From: Chloroflexota bacterium
GTDB lineage: Bacteria; Chloroflexota; Anaerolineae; Aggregatilineales; Phototrophicaceae
DNA length: 64,000 nucleotides
NCBI GenBank assembly: GCA_026707225.1
Contig: JAPOXG010000098.1
Coordinates: forward strand, 1-64,000
Reading direction: 5' to 3'
The translations under genes and the position numbers were made by a program. Within the stretch, counting starts at the first letter, position 1, and every line of letters begins with the position of its first letter. A model generated the notes under the pieces. That model was given only the letters and a program-made list of their open reading frames with translations, made no database searches and was not told the DNA's origin. Below are positions 1-8,911 of this stretch, one piece after another.

Positions 1-42
1 AAACTCCAATTTGTTGCGGATAGACGTCTGTGCTGAAAACGT

Positions 43-77
43 GTCCGCTCCTCAGCCCACAAGCGGAGAGGGGGAGA
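43..77. repeat. Degenerate GC-rich intergenic repeat (C-run/G-run type)
   Basis: A short imperfect palindrome with the TCCGCTC...CCCACAAG...GGAGAGGGGGAG pattern. It resembles the clearer copies at 2190-2233 and 22341-22378. The first 99 bases of the window hold nothing else that I recognise. It lies just downstream of the minus-strand gene ending at 100. Confidence 0.4.
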
Positions 78-99
78 GTGCCTGATGGGGAATGACGGT

Positions 100-2013
100 T
101 TAGCCGTCTTGATCGAAGAAGAACTGTTCTGGGTCGGCGGTGCCGGGAAATGCCAGGTCCCAGCCGGCGACCAAGCCGAAGTCTTGTACGTTGCGGAAGT
201 TGTTCTTGACGATGACCGGGCTGGGATGTTCGCCTATGGTGCCGATGGTAATGGGACCTTCGTCGATGTGGATTTGATAGGCTTCCAGCAGTCTGGCTTG
301 GCGCTCGTCGGGATCGACGATGCTGATCAATTCCGTATAGGCATCCTGGAGTTGCTCGAGCATGGAGCCGGGCCGCGGCGCCACCCCGCGTTCGCCGCCG
401 GAGTTGTAATAGTCGCCGATTCTGGCACCACCGACTGAATAGGTTACCCCTTCAATCGGCGTCCAAACGGTCGCGGCGGAGACCAAGCCCCAGGCGGCGG
501 CGCTGCCCCAGGCGCGGATCATGATCTCGCCCGCCAGGTGACGCGCGCTGACGAGTTCCCAGGCGATGATGTTGAGCACGGTCTTCAAGCCGACGGCTTC
601 CCAATCTTCCTTGACCAGGTCCATGCGGTCGATAGAGCCGGTATCGGCGGCGGGGATATCGACGATGAGTTCCAGCGCCGAGCCATCAGGCCGATCGCGC
701 CAGCCATCGCCGTCGGCATCAACCACGCCGATGCCATCAAGCAGAGAGCCAGCCAATTCAGGATCGTAACTGGCGTAGGAGGCGGCCCATTTCTGATAGA
801 ATTCCTGGCCCTCCGGCGTCTGGAATTCGGGACTTTCGGCGCTCAGGGAGAATTGGCGCGCGGTCGCCAAGCCTAGCGATGTGATCTCATTGATGCGATC
901 GCGGTTGATGGCATGGGACATGGCTTGGCGGAATTCTTTCATATACATTAGATCGAGAATGCCCTCGTCCGGATAGTCATACATGGGGATGATCCAGGGC
1001 CAGGCGTAGTCGCCGCGGCTCCACATGATGACGCGGTAGTCGCCCGCTTCTTGATTTTCCAGCACGAGCGGCACATCCAGCAGGTTCACATCGCGCACTT
1101 GCATATCCAGTTCTCCGGCGATGCCCTTCAGCGCGACCAGTTCGGTGGCGCTGCCTTGGGGAATCTCGACATCCAGCCGGTCAATATAAGGCAGTTGATT
1201 GCCTTCGGTATCGACCTTCCAGTAGTAGGGATTCCGTTCCAGCACCAGCCGCTGGCTAGGAACATAATCGACGGTCATCCAGGCGGAGAGCGTCGGCCGG
1301 TCCGGATAGTGCATGCGACTGCCGAAGTTGTAGCGGTTGACCAGTTCGGTGGCGTCCTCGGCGTCGCTGTATGCCGGATGCAATCCCCGCATATAGTGCT
1401 CGGGCACGATATGAATCGACGAGTGGTAGGCGCCGCGTGATTTGTATTCGAGGAAGAGCGGGTTGGCGTGCGGGAAGCTGAAATGCAGCGTGTAGTCGTC
1501 GACCTTTTCCACTGACATCAACTCGCCGCGGACGGTGGTGCCGAAGGGCGCGTTCACGGGCACATTTTCGTCCAGCACCATATCATTCCACCAGAAGAGA
1601 TAATCGTCGACAGTCATGGGATCGCCATCAGACCACTTGATGCCCTGACGGAAGTTGACGGTCAATTCGGTGGCTTCGTCGTTCCATTCCCAACTGGTTA
1701 CGATATTGGGGCGGAAGCCATTGACATCACGATTCCACTTCAGAAAACCTTCGACGTTGACGGTCATCTGCGTCCAGCCATTGCTGTCGTTGTTATCGAC
1801 CAGGCGCCAGGTGCCGCCGTATTGGCCGATTTCTTCGACTGGTTCAATGACCAGAGGCTCGGCGGGCAGGCGTTCATCGACCGGCGGCAGCTCGCCCGCG
1901 TCGACCATCTCCGCCAGTGACGGCGCTTCGTTGTACATGCTCTGGCTTGAGACGAGGCCCAAGGCGCTGATGGCGATGAGCAGGACGGTGAGAAGGGTTA
2001 GTTTCTTAAACAT
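100..2013 (-). CDS. ABC transporter substrate-binding protein, family 5 (peptide type)
   Basis: Secreted DppA/OppA-type solute-binding protein that would deliver a peptide or similar small molecule to an ABC importer. The 637 aa product begins with a signal peptide (MFKKLTLLTV, then a hydrophobic stretch to about residue 20, likely cleaved near LVSSQS). There is no lipobox cysteine. The body carries family motifs such as RNPYYWKVD followed by LPYIDRL, typical of the longer (about 600 aa and above) branch. The start was set at 2013 because AGGAGA lies at 2023-2028; the same frame stays open to 2139 but that extension has no signal-peptide character. Its permeases are not beside it within the window and may lie to the left. 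Substrate unknown. Confidence 0.9.
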   Translation of the reverse strand: MFKKLTLLTVLLIAISALGLVSSQSMYNEAPSLAEMVDAGELPPVDERLPAEPLVIEPVEEIGQYGGTWRLVDNNDSNGWTQMTVNVEGFLKWNRDVNGFRPNIVTSWEWNDEATELTVNFRQGIKWSDGDPMTVDDYLFWWNDMVLDENVPVNAPFGTTVRGELMSVEKVDDYTLHFSFPHANPLFLEYKSRGAYHSSIHIVPEHYMRGLHPAYSDAEDATELVNRYNFGSRMHYPDRPTLSAWMTVDYVPSQRLVLERNPYYWKVDTEGNQLPYIDRLDVEIPQGSATELVALKGIAGELDMQVRDVNLLDVPLVLENQEAGDYRVIMWSRGDYAWPWIIPMYDYPDEGILDLMYMKEFRQAMSHAINRDRINEITSLGLATARQFSLSAESPEFQTPEGQEFYQKWAASYASYDPELAGSLLDGIGVVDADGDGWRDRPDGSALELIVDIPAADTGSIDRMDLVKEDWEAVGLKTVLNIIAWELVSARHLAGEIMIRAWGSAAAWGLVSAATVWTPIEGVTYSVGGARIGDYYNSGGERGVAPRPGSMLEQLQDAYTELISIVDPDERQARLLEAYQIHIDEGPITIGTIGEHPSPVIVKNNFRNVQDFGLVAGWDLAFPGTADPEQFFFDQDG

Positions 2014-2189
2014 TGGTAAGTTTCTCCTGTCGGTACTATTTGGATTAGAGATTGGAAATGCTGTATGAGCAATTGATCGCATCACACCTCCAAGAGACAG
2101 AGCTTCTACAAATGGAAAGCCGTATTCTGATGATAACACTTTTGACGGGGGGGCAAAACTATCTGCTCGCTTCTGTAGGCGATGTGCTT

Positions 2190-2233
2190 CCCCTCACCCC
2201 CGGCCCCGCTCCCACAAGGGGAGAAGGGAGCGG
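2190..2233. repeat. GC-rich intergenic repeat (C-run/G-run type)
   Basis: A run CCCCTCACCCCCGGCCCCG followed by CTCCCACAAGGGGAG and a G-rich tail; the two halves are roughly complementary. A close copy is at 22341-22378. It sits in the 391-base gap between two divergent genes (2014-2404). Confidence 0.7.
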
Positions 2234-2288
2234 ACACCGTGTAGTGGTAGGATGTGGTCACAGAACCTGCAGTTTCTGCGGCGAATAC

Positions 2289-2313
2289 GGGCGACCCAAG
2301 GGTCGCCCCTACA
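2289..2313 (+). repeat. Short palindromic repeat with CTACA tail
   Basis: Arms GGGCGACCC and GGGTCGCCC separated by AA, followed by CTACA. Related elements with the same architecture but changed arms occur at 7218, 12780, 12831, 14691, 35513, 35554 and 35666. The remainder of the 2014-2404 gap shows no gene. Confidence 0.75.
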
Positions 2314-2404
2314 GTTTCTCTAGGCTTGAAAACTGTGGGTCTCATGGCGAAGGGATTCTGCAATGGGTAAACTTCGGTGACGAGTTAAATTAGGAAACAG
2401 TCGG

Positions 2405-5400
2405 ATGGGCGATGAAATGAGGGACGAAATTAGAAGGCAGTTACTGGACAAGCTGGAATGGCGCTGCATTGGGCCTCATCGCGGCGGGCGGGTGGTGGCT
2501 GTGGCCGGCGATGTTTCGCAGAAGATGACCTTTTATATGGGCGCCTGCGCTGGCGGTGTGTGGAAGACGACCGACGGCGGACAGTATTGGCACTGCGTCT
2601 CGGACGGCTATTTCAACACGGCGGCGATTGGCGCTTTGGCGGTTTCGGAATCCGACCCCAACGTGATTTACGCTGGTACGGGCGAGAGCACTATTCGCGG
2701 CAACGTATCGCATGGAGACGGCGTTTACCAGTCTGTGGACGCGGGCATGACCTGGCGGCATGTAGGGCTGAGTGATTCGCGTCATATCGGCAAAATCGTG
2801 ATTCATCCCAATAATCCTGACCATGTTTATGTCGCGGCTTTCGGTCACGCTTTTGGTCCCAATGAGGAGCGGGGCGTATTCCGGTCGCTGAATGGCGGCG
2901 GCAGCTGGGAGAAAGTGCTCTACAAGAGCGAGCGGGCTGGATCGCATGATGTAGCGCTGGACGTCAGTAATCCGCGGATTGTGTTCGCGGCGATTTGGCA
3001 GGCGCAGCGCTATCCGCACAAGCTGGAGAATGGCGGACCCGACTGCGGCTTGTGGCGCAGCTTTGATGGCGGCGACAGCTGGTTTGACATCACGCGCAAT
3101 AAGGGCCTGCCGACGGGACTGCTGGGCAAGATCGGCGTGGCGGTGTCGCCAGTGCAAGCGGGGCGCGTCTGGACTTGCATCGAAGCGGAGGACGGCGCGG
3201 TCTTCCGTTCAGATGATTATGGCGAGAGCTGGATACGGCTGAGCGAAGAGTCGCTATTGAGGACGCGGCCCTGGTATTACATGCACGTCACCGCTGACAC
3301 GCAGGATCCGGACACGGTTTACATTCAGAATTACGATCTGTGGAAATCGGTCGATGCCGGCGCGACCTTTGAAACGATGCCGACGCCGCATGGCGATGAG
3401 CACGCGCTCTGGATTGATCCGGCTGATAATCAACGCATGGCGCGCGGCAACGATGGCGGCGCTTGCATCTCCTTCAATGGCGGCAAGAGTTGGTCTTCGA
3501 TCTACAATCAGCCGACGGCGCAGCTTTATCATGTCTGCACCGATGACCGCTTTCCTTACCGCGTCTACGGCTCACAGCAGGATAATACCGCGATTACGGT
3601 GCCGAGCGCGTCGGTGGATGGGGCGATCCATGAGCGGGACTGGCATTCGCCGGGCGGCGGCGAGAGCGGCTATATCGCCATCAAGCCGGATGATCCGGAT
3701 ATTGTGGTCGCTTCGGGGCCGACCGGGCAGCGCGCTTACAACGACCACATGACGCTCTATAATCATCGCACCGGGCAGCGCTGGATCATCACTGCCTGGC
3801 CCGAACTGTATGGCTGGGGCGTTGGCGCCGAGCGCTTGAAGTATCGCTTTCAGTGGACGTTTCCCATCATGTTTTCGCGGCATGATCCGGATGTGCTTTA
3901 TGTTTGCAGCCAGCATCTGCATCGTTCGACCAATCTGGGCGCCAGCTTTGAGGTGATCAGCCCGGATTTGACGCGCAACGATCCGGAAAAGCTCAAGGCG
4001 TCTGGCGGGCCAATCACGCGGGACAATACGGGCGCGGAAGTGTATTGCAATATCTTCGCGCTGGCGGAGTGCCCGCATGAGGCCGGTGTGCTTTGGGCGG
4101 GGACCGATGACGGCTTGATTCACATATCGCGTGATACCGGCCAGACCTGGCGCGAGATCACGCCGCCCGACCTGCCGGAGTGGGCGCTGATCAGCATCAT
4201 AGATGTGTCGGCGCATGAGGCGGGCGCGGCTTATGTCGCGGCGACGCGCTACAAGCTGGATGACTGCAAGCCTTACCTGTACAAGACGACCGATTATGGG
4301 GAGAGCTGGACGGCGATCACCAATGGCATACCCGACCATGAATTCACGCGCGTCATCCGCGAGGATCCGAATCGGCGCGGGCTGCTCTATGCGGGCACGG
4401 AGACGGGCATCTATGTTTCTTTCGATGATGGCGCGGATTGGCAGCCGATGCGCGGCAACTTGCCTGTCTGCCCAATTCACGACTTGGTCATCAAAGATTG
4501 CGATCTGGTGGTGGCCACGCACGGGCGTTCATTCTGGATTCTGGATGATCTGTCGCCATTGCATCAGGCGCAAGCTGAGCTTGATGGCGGGAATGCCCGT
4601 TTGTTCGCGCCAGCGCCAAAAGTGCGACTGCGCGTCTATTACACCTTCGGCGGCTGGGATTCGAGCTATCCGCCGGACACAGTTGATTTCGGCCGCATTG
4701 ATACGAGCTTGGTCGCCTTCGTCAATCACGCTGATGAGGATCGTCCAAAATTGCTGAACGCCGGCGCCAACCCGCGTGAGGGCATCGTGTTTTGGTATCA
4801 CGTGGCACAGGAGACCGATGAAGCGGTCACGCTCAATTTCCGTGATGCCGCTGGCGAATTGATACGCGGCTATAGCAGCGCAGACGGTCATCTGTCGGCG
4901 GCCGCCGGCATCAATCGCTTTGAGTGGAATATGCGTTTTCCGGGCGCGGTCGAAGTCGATGGCGTGGATGGCTGGTGGGAGCGTCCCGCTGGGCCGCTGG
5001 TTGTGCCGGGCGAGTATGTCGCCGAGTTGGTAGTGGCTGGCGAGAGCCACAGTCAGCGCTTTGAAGTGCGGGCAGACCCGCGGGTTGAGGCGCCCCCCGA
5101 AGATTTCGAGCGGCAGTTTGAGATGCTGCTGGCGATTCGCGACAGGCTGTCGCAGAACAACGCGTTGATCAACAAGCTGGTCCGGCTCAAGCGGCAGGTG
5201 GAGGCATGGGCGGCGCGCAGCGATGATGCCGGGTTGAAGGCAGCCGCGGCCGATATTGCCTCCGAGGTCGAGGAGCGCTTGCCGGAGTTGATCAACGTGG
5301 GCTTCACCGAGTCGCAGTTGTATGCCAGCGGACTGCATGAGAAATTCAACGCGCTGTTCGAATCGGTGGACAGCGCCGATTTCGCGCCGCCGCAGCAAGC

Positions 5401-5536
5401 GCGCGAGGTCTTTGCGCAGTTGAGCGACGAGCTCGACGGGCAATTGGCTTACGTGCGAACGGATTTGGGCGAGACGGTATCGGACTTCAACGCGCGGGTG
5501 CGCGAGCTGGGGCTGGAGGCGCTGGATTTGTTGTAG
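2405..5536 (+). CDS. Large Asp-box (BNR/sortilin-type) beta-propeller protein
   Basis: A 1043 aa protein of the VPS10/BNR-repeat 'glycosyl hydrolase-like' family; the enzymatic role of such proteins is unproven. I count about eleven Asp-boxes of the S-x-D-x-G-x-[ST]-W type, for example KTTDGGQYW near residue 54, QSVDAGMTW, RSFDGGDSW, RSDDYGESW, ISRDTGQTW, KTTDYGESW and VSFDDGADW near 670. This is consistent with one or two beta-propellers. Residues of about 700-890 look like a beta-rich accessory domain, and the last 140 residues look helical. There is no signal peptide, so it appears cytoplasmic unless exported another way. The start is preceded by AGGAAACAG. It is divergent from the substrate-binding gene and stands alone on its strand. 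Function unknown. Confidence 0.85.
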   Translation: MGDEMRDEIRRQLLDKLEWRCIGPHRGGRVVAVAGDVSQKMTFYMGACAGGVWKTTDGGQYWHCVSDGYFNTAAIGALAVSESDPNVIYAGTGESTIRGNVSHGDGVYQSVDAGMTWRHVGLSDSRHIGKIVIHPNNPDHVYVAAFGHAFGPNEERGVFRSLNGGGSWEKVLYKSERAGSHDVALDVSNPRIVFAAIWQAQRYPHKLENGGPDCGLWRSFDGGDSWFDITRNKGLPTGLLGKIGVAVSPVQAGRVWTCIEAEDGAVFRSDDYGESWIRLSEESLLRTRPWYYMHVTADTQDPDTVYIQNYDLWKSVDAGATFETMPTPHGDEHALWIDPADNQRMARGNDGGACISFNGGKSWSSIYNQPTAQLYHVCTDDRFPYRVYGSQQDNTAITVPSASVDGAIHERDWHSPGGGESGYIAIKPDDPDIVVASGPTGQRAYNDHMTLYNHRTGQRWIITAWPELYGWGVGAERLKYRFQWTFPIMFSRHDPDVLYVCSQHLHRSTNLGASFEVISPDLTRNDPEKLKASGGPITRDNTGAEVYCNIFALAECPHEAGVLWAGTDDGLIHISRDTGQTWREITPPDLPEWALISIIDVSAHEAGAAYVAATRYKLDDCKPYLYKTTDYGESWTAITNGIPDHEFTRVIREDPNRRGLLYAGTETGIYVSFDDGADWQPMRGNLPVCPIHDLVIKDCDLVVATHGRSFWILDDLSPLHQAQAELDGGNARLFAPAPKVRLRVYYTFGGWDSSYPPDTVDFGRIDTSLVAFVNHADEDRPKLLNAGANPREGIVFWYHVAQETDEAVTLNFRDAAGELIRGYSSADGHLSAAAGINRFEWNMRFPGAVEVDGVDGWWERPAGPLVVPGEYVAELVVAGESHSQRFEVRADPRVEAPPEDFERQFEMLLAIRDRLSQNNALINKLVRLKRQVEAWAARSDDAGLKAAAADIASEVEERLPELINVGFTESQLYASGLHEKFNALFESVDSADFAPPQQAREVFAQLSDELDGQLAYVRTDLGETVSDFNARVRELGLEALDLL

Positions 5537-5572
5537 CGATAGGGAGCGGATTGCGGCAGCTTTACCACAGCG

Positions 5573-5591
5573 GGTCGCGTAGACACGGACC
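5573..5591. repeat. Mini-hairpin with CGTAGACAC loop
   Basis: Arms GGTC and GACC enclose GCGTAGACACG. The same loop core with different complementary arms recurs at 12688-12707 (reverse orientation), 12717-12735 and 35612-35630, with a decayed copy at 14821-14839. It lies in the 216-base gap 5537-5752, which also has a degenerate C-run/G-run repeat near 5636-5684 and no gene. Confidence 0.6.
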
Positions 5592-5752
5592 TTCGAAATG
5601 AGGCGCCTCAGAGGAGCGCAGAGGGATCGAAAGCTAGCCCCGAGCCGCCAACCCCCTGGGTCCCCCCATAGCAATGGGAGAGGCTAAAATCACCCGCGTC
5701 TGCGTTGTTCGTTCCCCATCCTGCCTTACCTGCATAGGATGCAAGGGCAGAA

Positions 5753-7174
5753 TCAGGGCGACCAGTTGAAGTCGCGGTCGAAGGGGAACATAGGGCGCTG
5801 GATCTTGTGGAAGGGCAGGGTCTCGGGCTGGGCGTTGATGGCGCCGGGGCTGAGCGCCATGATCGCCTCGGGCGCGATGCGCTGAAAATCCGGGAAGAGA
5901 TATCCCAGCTTCAAGCAGACGATGCGATAACTCAGCGGGTCGATGCCCAGGTCGCTGAATTGCGCCAGCGTCGTGAAAGCCAGGCGCCGCTCGTTGAGGA
6001 TGACATCGACACGATCGACGCGGAAAATGACTTGGCGGCCGCTGGCTTTGCTCTCGTGGAGTTGCATGACAGCGCCATAGACGGATAATGGACGGCCGTG
6101 GACGGGGTCCAGCTTGCCGCCGAGTGACAAGCTGAGGCGCGCGCCGGTTCCAGCGGCAAAGCAGGTGTCGACGGCCGCGGTATCGGTCAGCCCGGCGTAA
6201 AGCGTCTTGGGCACGCGATGCGCCAGCAGGCGCTCCAAGACGTAGGGCACATCGCCGGCCGCGCCGCCGGTCACATTATCGCCCGAGTCGCTGAGGAAGA
6301 CGGTCGATGCCGTCGAAGCCAGCGCCATTTTGATGCACTCGTCGGTGTTGCCGGTGGGGACGCAGAAGCCGAATTGGTGACGCGCCTCCCAATAGGCGGC
6401 GGCCAGTACCCGCGCGGCTGCCCAGGTCGCGGCTGTATCCATGCCGAGGGCGACGGCTGAAGCCTGGCTGCGCGCTTGATCAGCCCAAGTGAAACCGACC
6501 AGCAGCGAGGCATCCAGCACCGCCTCGCCGTCGGTGAGATCTTCAATCTTGGCGTAGACGCTCCTGCCGGGCTCGACAATGGTCATGGCGCGTTCGCCGG
6601 AGAGCAGCAAGGGAATCGGGATGAATGCTTTTTCTGGGCGGATTCCCGCGCGCAGGCAGTGAATCAGCAGGTCAAGAGCGCGGGCGCGGGTTGCCAGCGC
6701 GTCTTCATGGGGCGCCGTGCGATAGGCAGTGATGAGATCGAGTTGATTCATGATGGCGGCGGAGAGATTGCCATGCAGGTCGTAGCTGGCGCTGATGAGA
6801 GGGGCGGGTCCGACAAGATCACGGACGGCGCCGATGAAATCCGCTTCGGCGTCTTCGAGCCCGTCGACCGACATGGCGCCATGCATATCGAGATAGACGC
6901 CATCCCAGGGACCGCCGGCGCGCAGTTCCGCGAGGATCTCCGCTTTGAGCGCATCGTAGACGGAGCGGCGCAGTACCCCGCCGGGCACAGCGTGCGCCTG
7001 CATGATGGGCGCGAAGTCGATATCGGGGTGGGTGGCGGCGAATGGGTAGCGCGAAAGCAAGGCGTCGCCGCGCAGTATGTCAAAGTCGGACAATTCCGCT
7101 GGCAGAGGCGAGAAGGTGGCGCATTCAATGGCGATGCCGGCGGCGGCCATTCGGAAAGTGGATTTGCATGTCAT
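5753..7174 (-). CDS. M81 family metallopeptidase (MlrC-like)
   Basis: A 473 aa member of the MlrC (microcystinase C) family, zinc-dependent hydrolases with an N-terminal DUF1485-type catalytic domain and a C-terminal MlrC domain. Candidate metal-binding motifs are present: DMHGAM at residues 96-101, DLHGN at 132-136 and PHED at 155-158. No signal peptide, so it is probably cytosolic and may cleave imported small or cyclic peptides. The start ATG at 7172-7174 is preceded by AAAGGT. It lies in tandem with a second M81 gene on the same strand, the two separated by an intergenic hairpin repeat. The sequences differ considerably, so they probably have different substrates. Calling either one microcystinase would go beyond the evidence. 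Confidence 0.88.
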   Translation of the reverse strand: MTCKSTFRMAAAGIAIECATFSPLPAELSDFDILRGDALLSRYPFAATHPDIDFAPIMQAHAVPGGVLRRSVYDALKAEILAELRAGGPWDGVYLDMHGAMSVDGLEDAEADFIGAVRDLVGPAPLISASYDLHGNLSAAIMNQLDLITAYRTAPHEDALATRARALDLLIHCLRAGIRPEKAFIPIPLLLSGERAMTIVEPGRSVYAKIEDLTDGEAVLDASLLVGFTWADQARSQASAVALGMDTAATWAAARVLAAAYWEARHQFGFCVPTGNTDECIKMALASTASTVFLSDSGDNVTGGAAGDVPYVLERLLAHRVPKTLYAGLTDTAAVDTCFAAGTGARLSLSLGGKLDPVHGRPLSVYGAVMQLHESKASGRQVIFRVDRVDVILNERRLAFTTLAQFSDLGIDPLSYRIVCLKLGYLFPDFQRIAPEAIMALSPGAINAQPETLPFHKIQRPMFPFDRDFNWSP

Positions 7175-7217
7175 AGATTACCTTTATCGCTATTGGCGCG
7201 GCCAATCGTATCGAGAC

Positions 7218-7243
7218 GGGCGACCTGATAGGTCGCCCCTACA
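7218..7243 (+). repeat. Short palindromic repeat with CTACA tail
   Basis: Arms GGGCGACC and GGTCGCCC around TGATA, followed by CTACA. It lies between the two M81 genes and could act as a hairpin in their transcript. Confidence 0.7.
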
Positions 7244-7285
7244 TCGTCGCCGCACGCGGGTTTGGATTCAGCGCAAATCTGCATA

Positions 7286-8749
7286 TCAAGCGAAGGGATT
7301 GTCTACCCAGGGATACTTGAGCAAGTCGGCGCGTCCGTAGGGGATCTCTGTGAAGATGGGCGGGATGGCGCCGGGACCGGCCATGTAAATAATCTCGTCG
7401 GCGATTGGCGCGAAGCCGGCGTAGAAATGCTGGGTCGATTTGACGACGAGCAGTCGCTTCGATCTTGGGTTGATACCGAAATTAGAGAAGACCGTAGGGC
7501 TGAAGACTTGCCCGCGCTGGCTGTTAACGATGATGTCGATGTCCTGGCAGCGCAGGGACACCGAGTCGCCGCAATCGATGGCGACGGTCCCTTCGCTCTG
7601 CGTCCATTGCTGCTTCATATCGGGGATGATGCCGCTGACTGCCACACGCAGGTCGAGCGGATCGCCGGACATCGGTCCCATCTTGCCGCCCAGCCGCAGG
7701 TCGAGCATTGCGCCTTCGCCGGCCGACATGGCGACCCCCACGGCGACTGGGTCCCAGATCATGCCGATTGCCGCATCGGCAACGCCGCGTTCGAGCAGCG
7801 CCCGCAGCGCGAAGGTGGAATCGCTGGGCGCGCCGCCGCCGGCGTTATCGGCTTGATCGGCGACGACAGCCAAGCCCGACTCCCGCGCCAAAGCTTTATC
7901 CAGCGCTTCATCCAGAGGCAGGGACGGTGGGTCGGTGTCTTGACGGATGGCGAAGAATCGCTGGCCGAACTCGCGCGCGATATTTGCCGCCAATGCGGGG
8001 TCGTCATCGGTGACGGCCAGCATGTAGGCGCCGCAAGTGGGCACATCGGCCCAGGGGAAGCTATGCGCCAGCGAAAGCGAGAGGACGCCGGGCTCTTTCT
8101 CGCGGGCGATCATGGCGTCGACGAAGCTGCGCATGGGTTCGAAGGGCGTCAGGTAAAGGCCGATCATGCGGCAGTCGTAAAGCGCCATGGTCGGGTTCGT
8201 TTTGCCTTCAGCGGCATCGGCGATGATGGTGAATAGCTCCTCGGCGCGCTCGTTGATATCGATGTGCGGGTACTCTTTGAAGATGACGACGGTGTCAGCG
8301 GCGTCGATGGTCTCCTGGGTGAGGTCGCAGTGCAGGTCGAGTTCGACGCCGATTTTGGCTTTAGGACCTACGATATCGCGCACGCGCTTGACGATATCAG
8401 TTTCGCAGTCGTCGTAGCCCTCTGCCACCATGGCGCCGTGCAGGGGCAGCAGGACGATATCGACTGGCAGCGCCGCTTTTAGGGCGGCGAGCAGCTCATC
8501 GCGCAGGCTTTCGTAGACGGCGCGCACGGTCGTGCCGGCAGGCTGGGCGAAGGCGTAAAGGCTGAAGATATAATCCCAGCCGCGTTCCTGGCAGCGGCGC
8601 CGGAAGATATTGAAGGGTCCGCCGAAGCCACCGAGGTCGGCCTTCGCATCCAGGTCAGCCGCGCGAATCACTTGAAAGTCCGCCATCCCGGTGGGCATAG
8701 GCGAGAAGGTATTGGTTTCCGTTTCGATGCCGCCGGCGAAGACTCTCAT
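7286..8749 (-). CDS. M81 family metallopeptidase (MlrC-like), second copy
   Basis: A 487 aa MlrC-family hydrolase. It opens with the family signature GGIETETNTFSP (residues 6-17) and keeps PLHGAM (102-107), ELDLHCDL (136-143) and YPHID (160-164), the likely metal and active-site motifs. The frame is open upstream to 8947, but that extension has no family similarity and runs into the promoter region of the divergent gene, so ATG 8747-8749 was chosen, preceded by AAGGA. No signal peptide. It is upstream of the other M81 gene on the same strand and shares the 8750-8911 divergent region with the enolase-family gene, so both sides may respond to the same regulator. Confidence 0.88.
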   Translation of the reverse strand: MRVFAGGIETETNTFSPMPTGMADFQVIRAADLDAKADLGGFGGPFNIFRRRCQERGWDYIFSLYAFAQPAGTTVRAVYESLRDELLAALKAALPVDIVLLPLHGAMVAEGYDDCETDIVKRVRDIVGPKAKIGVELDLHCDLTQETIDAADTVVIFKEYPHIDINERAEELFTIIADAAEGKTNPTMALYDCRMIGLYLTPFEPMRSFVDAMIAREKEPGVLSLSLAHSFPWADVPTCGAYMLAVTDDDPALAANIAREFGQRFFAIRQDTDPPSLPLDEALDKALARESGLAVVADQADNAGGGAPSDSTFALRALLERGVADAAIGMIWDPVAVGVAMSAGEGAMLDLRLGGKMGPMSGDPLDLRVAVSGIIPDMKQQWTQSEGTVAIDCGDSVSLRCQDIDIIVNSQRGQVFSPTVFSNFGINPRSKRLLVVKSTQHFYAGFAPIADEIIYMAGPGAIPPIFTEIPYGRADLLKYPWVDNPFA

Positions 8750-8828
8750 TGGCGCTGTTCCTTCTGTTTGGAGTATCCCAGAATATAGACCGTTCGCGGG
8801 CGTAGCGCAAGAAATCTTGCAGCGTCTT

Positions 8829-8856
8829 TTGCCAAGGCAAGCCGAGTTGTTATAAT
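8829..8856 (+). promoter_or_regulatory. Probable sigma-70 type promoter for the enolase/serine hydrolase/ABC operon
   Basis: TTGCCA at 8829-8834 and a perfect TATAAT at 8851-8856 with a 16-base spacer, about 55 bases before the ATG at 8912. It is the only good -10 box in the divergent intergenic region. Confidence 0.6.
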
Positions 8857-8911
8857 CTGAATTGCTGTCTCCAGAACGGCTGATACGCTGAAGCAATTCC
8901 TGGGAGGCGAC

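Noticed and set aside
2014..2139. N-terminal extension of the first substrate-binding protein
   Set aside because: The extension has no signal character, while ATG 2013 has AGGAGA upstream and begins a normal signal peptide.
5753..8749. Naming the M81 proteins microcystinase (mlrC)
   Set aside because: The family is broad, and no other mlr gene or toxin-related context is present.
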